Below are positions 21,495 to 29,239 of a stretch of DNA of 29,436 nt, piece by piece; the first letter of the stretch is position 1, and the number at the start of each line of letters is the position of its first letter. The notes under the pieces were generated by a model. The model saw only the letters and a list, made by a program, of their open reading frames with translations. It searched no databases and was not told the DNA's origin. This DNA comes from Elusimicrobia bacterium HGW-Elusimicrobia-2 (lineage in GTDB: Bacteria; CG03), in contig PHAM01000022.1 in assembly GCA_002841685.1 (NCBI GenBank), positions 1-29,436 on the forward strand, read 5' to 3'. The position numbers were made by a program, and so were the translations under genes.

Positions 21495-22532
21495 TTAATC
21501 TTTATCAGATTTTTTCTTTTCGTCTTTTTTCTTTTCGGGAAAAGCGATCTTCAGTATTTCTTTTTCAAGCGCCGATGAGACTTTGTTATCGCCCTGAAGC
21601 ATTTCCACGGAATTTTCGCGACCGATGCCGAGTTTGACATCGCCGTAAAAAAAGGTGTTGCCCGTTTTTTTGATCAAACCAAGCCCTGTTCCCACATCCA
21701 GCAAAGACGATTCAGGCACAATTCCTTTGCCGAAATATATATCAAATTCGCAGACTTTATAGGGGGGGGCCACCTTGTTTTTGGCCACTTTCACCTTGAC
21801 CCTCGCGCCGATTATGTCCTCTCCTTTTTTTATGGATCCTATTCTTCTGATATCCAGACGGACGGACGAATAAAATTTGAGCGCCCTGCCTCCCGGTGTT
21901 GTTGTCGTGCCGCCGAAGCCGAAAGTCATGCCTATCTTTTCTCTTATCTGATTTATGAAAACCGCCGCTGTCCTGGACTTGGATATGGCCGAAGCCAGAC
22001 GCCTCAGGCTCTGCGACATGAGGCGAGCCTGAAGCCCCACCGTCGGTGCGCCTATATCCCCTTCAAGCTCGGCTTTGGGCACAAGAGCCGCCACCGAATC
22101 CAGAACGATGATATCGATGGATCCGCTCCTTATCAAAGTGTCTATTATCTGCAAGGCCTGCTCCCCGGAATCCGGCTGCGAAATAAGGAGCTCTTTGATG
22201 TTAACACCTATTTTTTCCGCGTAATCCGGATCCATCGCGTGTTCGGCGTCAACGAAAGCCGCCGTTCCACCGGCCTCCTGGACATTGGCTATTATCTGCA
22301 GAGCCAGAGTGGTCTTGCCGCCGCCCTCGGGTCCGTAAATTTCGGTGATGCGGCCGCAGGGGATGCCCCCTATACCAAGCGCGATATCAAGCGACACAGC
22401 CCTTGTGGGAATAGCCGTCACCTTGCCGAAAAATTTTTCATCGCCCAGCCTCATTATGGAACCCTTGCCGAACTTCTTCTCGATTTCAGCGAGCGCCACA
22501 TCTAAACTTTTCTGTTTTTCATCTTTTGACAT
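21495..22532 (-). CDS. recA: Recombinase A with unusual L2 loop
   Basis: ATP-dependent strand-exchange protein and LexA coprotease, 345 residues. Walker A is GPEGGGKT (67-74; usually GPESSGKT). [27 protein letters not shown] and the [14 protein letters not shown] helix are standard. The DNA-binding L2 loop (201-216) reads [14 protein letters not shown], where nearly all RecA have a form like FGNPETTTGG or FGSPETTPGG. The glutamate of that motif is missing and the loop is about two residues longer. No intein is present. The C-terminus is lysine/aspartate-rich. The ATG at 22532 has GGAGG six bases upstream. It lies 40 nt after the small conserved gene and 14 nt before xerD. No clear SOS box was found. 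Confidence 0.96.
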   Translation of the reverse strand: MSKDEKQKSLDVALAEIEKKFGKGSIMRLGDEKFFGKVTAIPTRAVSLDIALGIGGIPCGRITEIYGPEGGGKTTLALQIIANVQEAGGTAAFVDAEHAMDPDYAEKIGVNIKELLISQPDSGEQALQIIDTLIRSGSIDIIVLDSVAALVPKAELEGDIGAPTVGLQARLMSQSLRRLASAISKSRTAAVFINQIREKIGMTFGFGGTTTTPGGRALKFYSSVRLDIRRIGSIKKGEDIIGARVKVKVAKNKVAPPYKVCEFDIYFGKGIVPESSLLDVGTGLGLIKKTGNTFFYGDVKLGIGRENSVEMLQGDNKVSSALEKEILKIAFPEKKKDEKKKSDKD

Positions 22533-22572
22533 TTTGTCCTCCGATTATCTTTTCACGACACCAGCGCTTACA

Positions 22573-22860
22573 TCAAACATTTTCAGATTTTTTGGCCTCT
22601 ATAAAGGCCGACTCCGGGAATATGGTGACAATTTCGTTCTTGTTAAGATTGAGGAACCTGACACGGTAAGACCATTTCGCTCCGCTGATGGAATCTATCT
22701 CCGCGTCGGTGACAGGAATAAACTGCCTCACGGGAGAATTGACGAAATCCGACACTCTTCCTCCGGGCGGCAAAAACATTTTGCCTTTTATTTTGCAATT
22801 ACCGAGATAGATTATGACGCTGATCTCATCTCTGTCCGGCTTGTCTATCTCCCTTTCCAT
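22573..22860 (-). CDS. Small conserved protein preceding recA
   Basis: A 95-residue soluble protein, not tied to a named function. It reads as a small beta-rich domain: VIIYLGNCKIKGKMFLPPGG, then RVSDFVNSPVRQFIPVTDAE, then VRFLNLNKNEIVTIFPE. The pattern of a strand, PGGRxSDFxN, FIPVTDA and a final strand resembles a family of short uncharacterised proteins (DUF6812-like, from memory). No catalytic motif or membrane segment is seen. The ATG at 22860 is preceded by AGGG at very short range and by a promoter whose -10 lies 6 nt away. It is the first gene of the recA-xerD-lysA-dapA-dapB-mfd train. Confidence 0.75.
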   Translation of the reverse strand: MEREIDKPDRDEISVIIYLGNCKIKGKMFLPPGGRVSDFVNSPVRQFIPVTDAEIDSISGAKWSYRVRFLNLNKNEIVTIFPESAFIEAKKSENV

Positions 22861-22866
22861 ACCCTA

Positions 22867-22895
22867 TTTTTAGAAATTAAACGGCTTTTTTGCAA
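22867..22895 (-). promoter_or_regulatory. Promoter of the recA train
   Basis: TTGCAA (22890-22895), 17 nt, then TAAAAA (22867-22872). Six bases separate it from the ATG at 22860, predicting a leaderless or nearly leaderless mRNA. It sits in the 42-base gap after queE. Confidence 0.55.
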
Positions 22896-22902
22896 TAGCG
22901 CG

Positions 22903-23568
22903 TTACTTTAGCGCGAGGAGATTATGTATCTGCGGGAGCATCCGCACTTTCGGGTAAACGCGCTGAATACGCCCAGCAAAAAGAACGGCCTTGTTCAGGG
23001 CTTTTTTATCGATCTTTTTTCCTGCGCTCACTGGCTGCAGCACAATAGTTGAATTCGCGAATTTAGCGAGGAAACGGCTGGTTTCGATAACATCTTCAAA
23101 TTTCGCCGCGGCAGTGATGACGATTTTCAGCGTAAAAGGCACCCCGCTTATGCTTCGTATGAATTTTCTGACGGGAGGAGTAAGGGGAAGCTCAGCATGA
23201 AAAGAAATGTGTTCAAAAACTCCCGGTTCGGCTAGGAGATTTGAACCGGCGGTCTCTATAAAAACCTGCCTTGCAGAATGTTTCCCCGACTTGATTTCGG
23301 CCAGAAGCGCGCTGAGGAATTCGCCCTGCAGCGTCGGCTCTCCTCCCGTTATCACAACAGGCGCCGGGCCTTTGATCCGCGACGCCACAGTTTCAGCCGT
23401 CATCAAGGTCCCGCCGGTTTTGGCGTAAAGCGTATCACAATAAGAACAGTTTTTATCACAACCGGAAAATCTCACAAACCAGCACGGCAGACCGGCATAA
23501 ATACCCTCCCCCTGAATTGAAAAAAAAATCTCGGTGATTTTGCCTTTTACGCTTTTGCTGTTTCTCAA
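22903..23568 (-). CDS. queE: 7-carboxy-7-deazaguanine synthase (radical SAM)
   Basis: Radical SAM enzyme converting 6-carboxytetrahydropterin to 7-carboxy-7-deazaguanine for preQ0/queuosine; cytoplasmic. It has 221 residues from the start used. The 4Fe-4S motif is CDKNCSYC (C37, C41, C44), preceded by FSIQGEGIYAGLPCWFVRF as in the family. VVITGGEPTLQ (SAM-binding GGEP) and FIETAGS follow. No ATG fits. The frame has a TTG at 23568, 4 nt after the queC stop, that gives the expected N-terminus; earlier in-frame codons lie inside queC and add foreign sequence. There is no strong SD, so this start is uncertain. It is the last gene of queD-queC-queE. Confidence 0.9.
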   Translation of the reverse strand: MRNSKSVKGKITEIFFSIQGEGIYAGLPCWFVRFSGCDKNCSYCDTLYAKTGGTLMTAETVASRIKGPAPVVITGGEPTLQGEFLSALLAEIKSGKHSARQVFIETAGSNLLAEPGVFEHISFHAELPLTPPVRKFIRSISGVPFTLKIVITAAAKFEDVIETSRFLAKFANSTIVLQPVSAGKKIDKKALNKAVLFAGRIQRVYPKVRMLPQIHNLLALK

Positions 23569-23572
23569 TTTT

Positions 23573-24241
23573 TTATTGGCCTGCCCAGTTCCGGCGAAGA
23601 GCAGGGTCTTCCATCCCCGCCTGCCGAAAACCCTTTGCTCTGAGCAGACAGGAATCGCACTTTCCGCAGGGATACCGTCCACCCTCATAGCAGGACCATG
23701 TGTGCCGGAGCGGCACTTTGAGCCTCCGGGCGAGCAGCACTATCTCTTTTTTGCTTTTTTTGAGAAGCGGGGTTTTAATAGACACTTTCCCGAGAGAGGC
23801 CTGCTTTAGAAGTTTGTTGAACTCCTTATAGTAAGCCGGCCGGCAATCCGGATAACCGGAAAAATCCACAGCGTTCGCGCCTATGACGATATAATCCATT
23901 TTTGCCGCCTCACAGAAAGACAGCGCGTATGAGATGAATATCGTGTTTCTGCCGGGGACGTAGGTTGACGGAATTTTTTTGGAAGACACCTTGCCTGGAG
24001 GGATGCGCCCGGAGCGTCCGATGAGACTTGACCCTCCCCATGGGAGTTTTATATCAACAATAGTGCAGGGCCTCCCTGCGCACTCGGCTATTTTTACCGC
24101 TTTTCTGATCTCTGCGCTGTGACGCTGATTATATGAAAAAATAAGACAATGGGTTTCATAACCGCGCTTTATGGCCCAGTAAAGAATGGTTGACGAATCC
24201 AGCCCTCCGGACAGGAGCACGGCCACTTTGCGTTTTTTCAT
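23573..24241 (-). CDS. queC: 7-cyano-7-deazaguanine synthase
   Basis: Makes preQ0 from carboxy-deazaguanine, ammonia and ATP; cytoplasmic, 222 residues. The PP-loop SGGLDSS is at 11-17. YNQRHSAEI, STYVPGRNTIF and the GANAVDFSGYPDCRP segment are family-specific. The zinc site is C184, C192, C195 and C198 (CYEGGRYPCGKCDSCLLR). The ATG at 24241 overlaps the queD stop by ATGA, so expression is coupled. Its product is made from that of queE, whose gene lies directly downstream. A preQ0 reductase (queF) is not in the window. Confidence 0.96.
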   Translation of the reverse strand: MKKRKVAVLLSGGLDSSTILYWAIKRGYETHCLIFSYNQRHSAEIRKAVKIAECAGRPCTIVDIKLPWGGSSLIGRSGRIPPGKVSSKKIPSTYVPGRNTIFISYALSFCEAAKMDYIVIGANAVDFSGYPDCRPAYYKEFNKLLKQASLGKVSIKTPLLKKSKKEIVLLARRLKVPLRHTWSCYEGGRYPCGKCDSCLLRAKGFRQAGMEDPALRRNWAGQ

Positions 24242-24603
24242 TTCCGGGAATAAGACGCTATATTATTGTCCGTTTCCGAGATCTTTATTGCTTCCAGGCA
24301 CACGCCGGCAGGCAGGAGCGCCGCCAATTTTTTAAAGATATAGCGCGCTATATTCTCGGATGTGGGGTTGAGCTTTTTGAAATCCCGCAGGTCATTGAGC
24401 AGAATGTGGTCAAGCGGCATTATCACCCGCTTCAGTTTATCTTTCAAGTCCTTGAAATCCATCACCATGGCGTTCTTAAGTTTAACCGACGACACTTCCG
24501 CCGTCACGCCCCAGTTATGGCCGTGAAGATTTTCGCACTTGCCTTTATAATCCCTGAGATAATGAGCCGAAGAAAAATGATCTTTTACAAAAATTCTGTA
24601 CAC
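24238..24603 (-). CDS. queD: 6-carboxy-5,6,7,8-tetrahydropterin synthase
   Basis: Zinc enzyme of the 6-pyruvoyl-tetrahydropterin synthase fold making carboxy-tetrahydropterin from dihydroneopterin triphosphate; first committed step of the deazaguanine branch. It has 121 residues. The zinc histidines are H14 (FSSAHYL), H27 and H29 (LHGHNW), with catalytic C23 in GKCENLHGH. PTSENIA and ISETDNN complete the pattern. The start is a GTG at 24603, supported by GAGGG about 8 nt upstream, so the gene begins inside the last 19 bases of murI. It is coupled by ATGA to queC. Confidence 0.94.
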   Translation of the reverse strand: MYRIFVKDHFSSAHYLRDYKGKCENLHGHNWGVTAEVSSVKLKNAMVMDFKDLKDKLKRVIMPLDHILLNDLRDFKKLNPTSENIARYIFKKLAALLPAGVCLEAIKISETDNNIASYSRK

Positions 24604-25385
24604 AGTTGAGCCCTCCCCGCGGACACTTTCATTATTTTTTTTGCCATTTTAACAAAATGCCCCGGGTCATCGCTGACATAAAAAGAACTCTTCCCTGCTC
24701 CCGGACAAATCCGGACACTGCCGGAGATCGCCTCAGCCAGCGAGGAAGAATCCACGAGGCGCGTTTTCGGGCCCATGAAATCAGCGATTTCTCTTCTGAG
24801 TATGGGATAATGCGTGCAGCCCATTATCAGCGCTTCCGGGCGCATGCGGCGGATCGGGGCAAGATATATTCCGGTGACTTTTTCCGCGACATCCGTTCCT
24901 GACCAGCCCTCCTCCACCAGAGGCACGAAAAGGGGGGCCGGCAGGGATTTCACTTTGATTTTTTTGTTTATTTTCTTCAGCTGTTTTTCGTACACCCCGC
25001 TTTTTATCGTGAGTTTCGTCCCGATAACGGCCACGCGCGAAAAAACCGCCGCATCCCCAACCGCCGCGGCGATAACTCCGTGAACAGGTACAGGGCTGTT
25101 TCTGGAAATGCTCTCAAGCGCCACGGCGGATGCCGTGTTACAGGCGCACACGATCAGGTCCGCCTTTTTCCTGAGAAGAAAAGACACAATCTTTTCCGTG
25201 TAGGCGATGATGGTCTTCCCTGATTTGCCGCCGTAGGGCACATGAGCGGTGTCGGCGTAATAAATAAAATCACAGAAGGGGTATTTTTTTTGGAGAGTTT
25301 TATAGACTGTCAGTCCGCCTATACCGGAATCAAACACGCCTATTCTGGTTCTCCGGCCGGGTGCGGAACACTTTTTTTGGGTCAT
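24585..25385 (-). CDS. murI: Glutamate racemase
   Basis: Cofactor-independent racemase giving D-glutamate for peptidoglycan; cytoplasmic, 266 residues. The acid/base cysteines are C82 (CACNTASA) and C190 (GCTHYP). D19 lies in GVFDSGIGGLTV, and ADTAHVPYGGKS follows. The start ATG at 25385 lies 7 nt after the stop of the HAMP-domain gene with no obvious SD. The 3' end overlaps the queD start by 19 bases. It has no functional link to the que genes beyond sharing a transcript. Confidence 0.95.
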   Translation of the reverse strand: MTQKKCSAPGRRTRIGVFDSGIGGLTVYKTLQKKYPFCDFIYYADTAHVPYGGKSGKTIIAYTEKIVSFLLRKKADLIVCACNTASAVALESISRNSPVPVHGVIAAAVGDAAVFSRVAVIGTKLTIKSGVYEKQLKKINKKIKVKSLPAPLFVPLVEEGWSGTDVAEKVTGIYLAPIRRMRPEALIMGCTHYPILRREIADFMGPKTRLVDSSSLAEAISGSVRICPGAGKSSFYVSDDPGHFVKMAKKIMKVSAGRAQLCTEFL

Positions 25386-25392
25386 ACTGTTT

Positions 25393-25980
25393 TCAGGATT
25401 TATATTTGGACAGCTCTCTGTATATAGCTTCCTTCTTCGCTGTTATTGACGTTAACCTATTCTCTATGTCGCTCTCAAAAGCGTTTTTGTTTTTGAGGAG
25501 TTTTTCAAGTTCCTGCAGTTCGTCGCCAAGACGCCTTGAGTTATCGCGCGATGTTCGAACGGTGCCGGAAAAATTTTCCAGAAGCCTGTTGATGGCCCCC
25601 GCAAGGGGCAGAAACTCATCTTTCTCGCGGAGCACAAGCCTTTTGGATATATCGCCCTCGTCCATAAGGCTGATGAGCGAGGCCATCCTGTTCACGGGCC
25701 CGACGATCCTGTGGGAGAAGAGAATCCCTGCCGCCGCGGCTACTATGATAAGCGCTATCACCCCCGCCCAGTAAGGGAGCAGGAGGCCCCTTGCCACATC
25801 CATGGAAATTGACTTTGTCACGGCTTCGGAAAGCCTGGATGAGAGCAGAGGATAGGCCAGAGTGAAGGTTAAAACGGATATCGCCGCGGCCACGCTTATC
25901 ATGGCCGCTATGATATAGGCCGTGTACCTGAGCTGATAATTCTTGTGCGTTAAAAAATGCTTTCTCTCGTATAAAGGCAT
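25393..25980 (-). CDS. Membrane HAMP-domain protein without output domain
   Basis: A 195-residue inner-membrane protein. It has a short cytoplasmic start, TM1 about 20-43, a small periplasmic loop of about 25 residues, TM2 about 70-90, a HAMP domain about 90-143 (RIVGPVNRM, then LREKDEFLPLAGAINRL), and a charged coiled coil to the end. There is no kinase, methyl-accepting hairpin or cyclase, so it cannot signal by a known enzyme; it may be a dimer partner or structural adaptor. The ATG at 25980 overlaps the upstream stop as TGATG, with AGGCG upstream. The tight coupling to the pseudo-receiver/FlgD-Ig protein suggests they work together at the membrane. Confidence 0.85.
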   Translation of the reverse strand: MPLYERKHFLTHKNYQLRYTAYIIAAMISVAAAISVLTFTLAYPLLSSRLSEAVTKSISMDVARGLLLPYWAGVIALIIVAAAAGILFSHRIVGPVNRMASLISLMDEGDISKRLVLREKDEFLPLAGAINRLLENFSGTVRTSRDNSRRLGDELQELEKLLKNKNAFESDIENRLTSITAKKEAIYRELSKYKS

Positions 25981-27323
25981 CAATCGCCTGTATAAATTTT
26001 TTCCGTGAAACTTTTATCGCCTATTTTAATGCTCACCCTGAAATTATTTTTTATGAGCGAGCCGTCATCCGTTTTGCCCTTCCATGGTATCTCAAAAACA
26101 CCGGTATTGTGTTCCTTATTATTCAGTATTTCCGCGCTCTGGCGGGAAGACGCCGCAGTGATAACAACAGGAGAGATTTCCTTCACCCTGTATTTTATGA
26201 CGAGCGTGTCAGCGCCCGGTTTAAAGATTTTGGGCTCAACGCTGAATACTCTCCTGGCGGCGGCTTTTCCCTGCCAATCCGCGACCATATCGGAAAGAAG
26301 GGGGAAATTAAACAAATTCAGCGCTATTATAACAACAGCCATAGGCACAGCTACAGCGGCGGCTTTTCTTTCCTTCTTCATGGCCCATGCGGCGATACCG
26401 AAACAAATACCCGCTCCGGCAAAAACATAAGGATATATAAAAAAACTCAGGAAAACCGAGCCCGCGCACAAAATGTCCAGTACAGATGCGGACGAGGATT
26501 CCTTTTGAACCACGATGCGTTCGGCCAGATAGGGATTTTCTTCGGAAAAGACAACGCTCTCCCTCAAGAGCCTTACGCCGTTTTTCACATCTTCCATAAG
26601 GAGAAGTTTTTTCGCGATTTCAAGCATCAGCGCCAAATTACCAGAGTCAACAGCGCCGCGTGCGGCCCTGGACTCTCTATTGATATCCTCGCGTGAGGCC
26701 GTAAAAGATGTCTGCTCCGTTTTCGGGCTTTCCGCCTCTTTTGAATGCACAATTTCCCTTATAAGGCCCTGAGTCCTCAAATCTGTCGGGAAAACCCTCC
26801 TTAAAAATGTCGCTATTTCCAGAGCCCTGGAAAAATCCTTTTTGCCTATGCACGCTAGGCACTCGTTCTTTTTCTCATCATACACCTCATTCAGCAGTTG
26901 TTGAATGGCAATGCCTATACTGCCTTCCGTTATTATGGGAAGCTGCGGGGGGGACACCTTTCTCTTTTTCCAGCCGGACAAACTTTTTATTTTGTCGAGC
27001 ATATCCTCATCGCTCAAATCCCTGTTGAAGCAGCCGGCTATTTCCAGAAGCTCTGCGACTTTGGGCGTGGGATGCAACTTTGTGAGGATGACGAGAGGCG
27101 ATTCAAGGCATTTTTCCTTTAAGCCCGCGGCAAAATTGATCCCGTCAATGGAAGAAAACACCATCTCGCTGACGACAACATCCGGCTTTTTTTTCAGGAT
27201 TTCATTGATCGCATCTTCCGGCGACTCAAAAAGCGTCACAATGTAATCGCTTTCAATAACACCCTTGAGCTTAGCGGCAGAATCCTTATCTTCCGCGATA
27301 ATATAGGCCGTTTCTTTTACCAT
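25980..27323 (-). CDS. Pseudo-receiver membrane protein with C-terminal FlgD-like Ig domain
   Basis: A 447-residue protein with an unusual order of domains. Residues about 5-115 have the pattern of a receiver (AYIIAEDKDSAAKL, PDVVVSEMVFSSIDGI), but the phosphoacceptor aspartate is replaced by glutamate (E53) and the conserved lysine region reads FNRDL, so phosphorylation is unlikely. Residues about 130-270 are helical and resemble TPR-like packing. Two hydrophobic segments (about 285-313 and 321-342) cross the membrane. Residues 361-447 look like a FlgD-type Ig domain (IFKPGADTLVIKYRV, then FEIPWKGKTDDGSLIKNNF). The ATG at 27323 has GAGGGG nine bases upstream and overlaps the pilin stop by 7 nt. 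The function is unknown; pilus or secretion assembly is suggested by the pilin upstream. Confidence 0.8.
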   Translation of the reverse strand: MVKETAYIIAEDKDSAAKLKGVIESDYIVTLFESPEDAINEILKKKPDVVVSEMVFSSIDGINFAAGLKEKCLESPLVILTKLHPTPKVAELLEIAGCFNRDLSDEDMLDKIKSLSGWKKRKVSPPQLPIITEGSIGIAIQQLLNEVYDEKKNECLACIGKKDFSRALEIATFLRRVFPTDLRTQGLIREIVHSKEAESPKTEQTSFTASREDINRESRAARGAVDSGNLALMLEIAKKLLLMEDVKNGVRLLRESVVFSEENPYLAERIVVQKESSSASVLDILCAGSVFLSFFIYPYVFAGAGICFGIAAWAMKKERKAAAVAVPMAVVIIALNLFNFPLLSDMVADWQGKAAARRVFSVEPKIFKPGADTLVIKYRVKEISPVVITAASSRQSAEILNNKEHNTGVFEIPWKGKTDDGSLIKNNFRVSIKIGDKSFTEKIYTGD

Positions 27324-27802
27324 GTGTTTATCCCCTCGCCCTTTGTGTCTAATTCATTGCAATTGACATACCATGTCCCTATATCCTTCATATACACCCA
27401 TGCGGCAGAACCGAAGGTAGCCCTTGAGTTATATTCAAAAGTTTTAGACCCGTCTCCCTGTACAGCCACCACGACTACATTTGTATTAACAGGAAGGTTT
27501 AATCCCGTCTGCACTGCGGGAATCGCGCTGACATATTTGGGAACAATCGCCGCTCCCGAATCCAGAGCGGAAATCAAACTATAATCCGCTATGAAAGTGT
27601 CCTGATAAGGCCACACGCCGATGTGATCCGCGTAATAAATGGAAACCACCGATCTCAGCACGCCGAGATTGCTTTTTGTGACGGCCTCATTGGCTTTCCG
27701 CATCATATTGGCAAATTTGGGCACCGCTACAGCCGACAGCAGGCCGACAATAGTGACGACTATCATCAGCTCAATCAGTGTAAAAGCCTTATTCGATCTC
27801 AT
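27317..27802 (-). CDS. Type IV pilin / type II pseudopilin-like protein
   Basis: A 161-residue prepilin. The short leader MRSNKA is followed by FTLIELMIVVTIVGLLSAVA, the prepilin-peptidase motif plus hydrophobic helix, with E11 as the conserved glutamate at mature position 5. The residue before cleavage is alanine rather than the usual glycine, which is tolerated in some pseudopilins. The globular part has YYADHIGVWPYQD, as in GspG-like proteins, and a C-terminal segment with GSAAWVYMKDIGTWYVN. The start ATG at 27802 has GGAG and lies inside the last 14 bases of rng. No prepilin peptidase or assembly ATPase is in the window. Its gene continues into the pseudo-receiver protein with a 7-nt overlap. 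Confidence 0.93.
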   Translation of the reverse strand: MRSNKAFTLIELMIVVTIVGLLSAVAVPKFANMMRKANEAVTKSNLGVLRSVVSIYYADHIGVWPYQDTFIADYSLISALDSGAAIVPKYVSAIPAVQTGLNLPVNTNVVVVAVQGDGSKTFEYNSRATFGSAAWVYMKDIGTWYVNCNELDTKGEGINTW

Positions 27803-29204
27803 ATTCCTGCTCCGAAATTTTGTAATCCGCGCGGATCCTTATCCTTTTGCCGGTAGACGCGGCCAGGGCATCTATGGCGTCCTCCGTGAACATGTCCGCG
27901 ACAGTCGGATGCACAAAAACATTCACCGACACAGCATGCAGATTCTTCCTGTTTTTCATCAAATGCCTCTTTATCCTTATGAGCATCGTCAGGGGCGATA
28001 ACACGCGGCCGCTCCCGTCGCAGTGTGAACACTTGACGCTCACCTTTTCAAGAATATTATCCTCCAGCCGCTGTCTTGTTATTTCCACAAGGCCCAGCCG
28101 ATTCAGCGGCAGAATATCGATCTTGGCCCTGTCAAACGAGGCCGCTTCTTTCATTATGTCATAAATTTCCTTCCTGTGTAAAGACTTTTCCATGTCAATA
28201 AGGTCGCAGACGATTATCCCGCCTATATTCCTGAGCCTTATCTGCCTCATTATTTCTTTCGCCGCCTCTTTGTTGGTCCAAAAAGACGTGTCTTCAACTG
28301 AGCCCTTCTTCTTGAATCCCTTGCTGTTAACATCCACGGCCGTGAGAGCCTCGGTGGACTGGATCACTATCTCGCCTCCGGAACTCAGCGCAACAGAAGG
28401 CTTGGTTAATTCCCTGATGACTTTTTCAATACCATACATTTCAAAGAGGCTCCGATTGTCTTTCTCGTCGCTTGTGAGAAACGCTTTTTTATCCGGGGCG
28501 ATCTGCTTCAGATATTTTTTCGCCTTTTCCAGTTCCTCAATCGGCTCGACATAAACGCCATCTGTTTTATCATTGAGCATCTCTCTTAAAATTTTCGGGG
28601 TAAAATCCTGCATGCAGTATATCTGCCCTGTTTTTATATCCCTGATTTTTTCCTTTTCTATCTCACGCCATACCGAAGCGGCGAATTCCCCGTCGCTCTT
28701 TATTTCTTTTTCCGTTCTGTCGGAGGCCTGAGTCCTGGCGATCCAGGCGCCGCCGTGGACGGATTTGAGTTCCTCCATTATTTTTTTCAGACGGAACCTC
28801 TCTTTCCGGTCTGTAATATTTTTTGAAACGCCGCCTCGGGTTGAATTGGGCATGAAGATAAGGAAGCGGCCGGGAACGGATATGTAACCGGTCAGGCGCG
28901 CAGGCTTGGTCTTGATCTCATCTTTAGCTATCTGAACGAAAAGCCTCTCACCTTTTTTTATCGCTCCCGGATAATCCGAAAAAGGGAGAAAACAGTTCCT
29001 TCCAATACCGATGTCGACGAAAGCGGCGTGAATGGCGTTGTTGATGCCGGAGGCAAGACCGTAATATATGTCGCCTATCCTGGAAGGTTCTTCCTTCCTC
29101 TCGATAATGAGTTCCTGCACCTCGTGCCCGCGCAGATACGCGGCGCGCTTTTCATCCGCGTCAACTTCTATGAGTATAATATTCTTAACTTCTTGCCTTC
29201 GCAT
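27789..29204 (-). CDS. rng: Ribonuclease G/E family endoribonuclease
   Basis: Endoribonuclease for rRNA maturation and mRNA decay; cytoplasmic, 471 residues, the length of RNase G rather than RNase E (no long C-terminal scaffold). An S1-like domain covers about 35-115 (GDIYYGLASGINNAIHAAFVDIG). The magnesium ligands are D291 (LTAVDVNSKG) and D334 (IIVCDLIDM). The zinc-link is CSHC (C392, C395), and LNRLGLVEITRQRL precedes it. The ATG at 29204 is 6 nt from a likely -10 box; AGG nearby could serve as a weak ribosome site. It is the first gene of the train rng-pilin-pseudo-receiver-HAMP-murI-queD-queC-queE. Confidence 0.95.
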   Translation of the reverse strand: MRRQEVKNIILIEVDADEKRAAYLRGHEVQELIIERKEEPSRIGDIYYGLASGINNAIHAAFVDIGIGRNCFLPFSDYPGAIKKGERLFVQIAKDEIKTKPARLTGYISVPGRFLIFMPNSTRGGVSKNITDRKERFRLKKIMEELKSVHGGAWIARTQASDRTEKEIKSDGEFAASVWREIEKEKIRDIKTGQIYCMQDFTPKILREMLNDKTDGVYVEPIEELEKAKKYLKQIAPDKKAFLTSDEKDNRSLFEMYGIEKVIRELTKPSVALSSGGEIVIQSTEALTAVDVNSKGFKKKGSVEDTSFWTNKEAAKEIMRQIRLRNIGGIIVCDLIDMEKSLHRKEIYDIMKEAASFDRAKIDILPLNRLGLVEITRQRLEDNILEKVSVKCSHCDGSGRVLSPLTMLIRIKRHLMKNRKNLHAVSVNVFVHPTVADMFTEDAIDALAASTGKRIRIRADYKISEQEYEIE

Positions 29205-29210
29205 GCCTAC

Positions 29211-29239
29211 CTTTTAGCAAAAAAACGCGCTTATGGCAA
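29211..29239 (-). promoter_or_regulatory. Promoter of the rng train
   Basis: TTGCCA (29234-29239, minus strand, 5/6 match), 17 nt, then TAAAAG (29211-29216) preceded by TGC (extended -10). Six bases lie between the -10 and the ATG at 29204. Confidence 0.55.

Noticed and set aside
21495-22532. Possible intein in recA
   Set aside because: The frame is 345 residues with all motifs contiguous; only the L2 loop differs.
22903-23568. QueE starting within queC with a longer N-terminus
   Set aside because: The extra residues are queC sequence in another frame; the family start fits the TTG at 23568, though that start has no strong SD.
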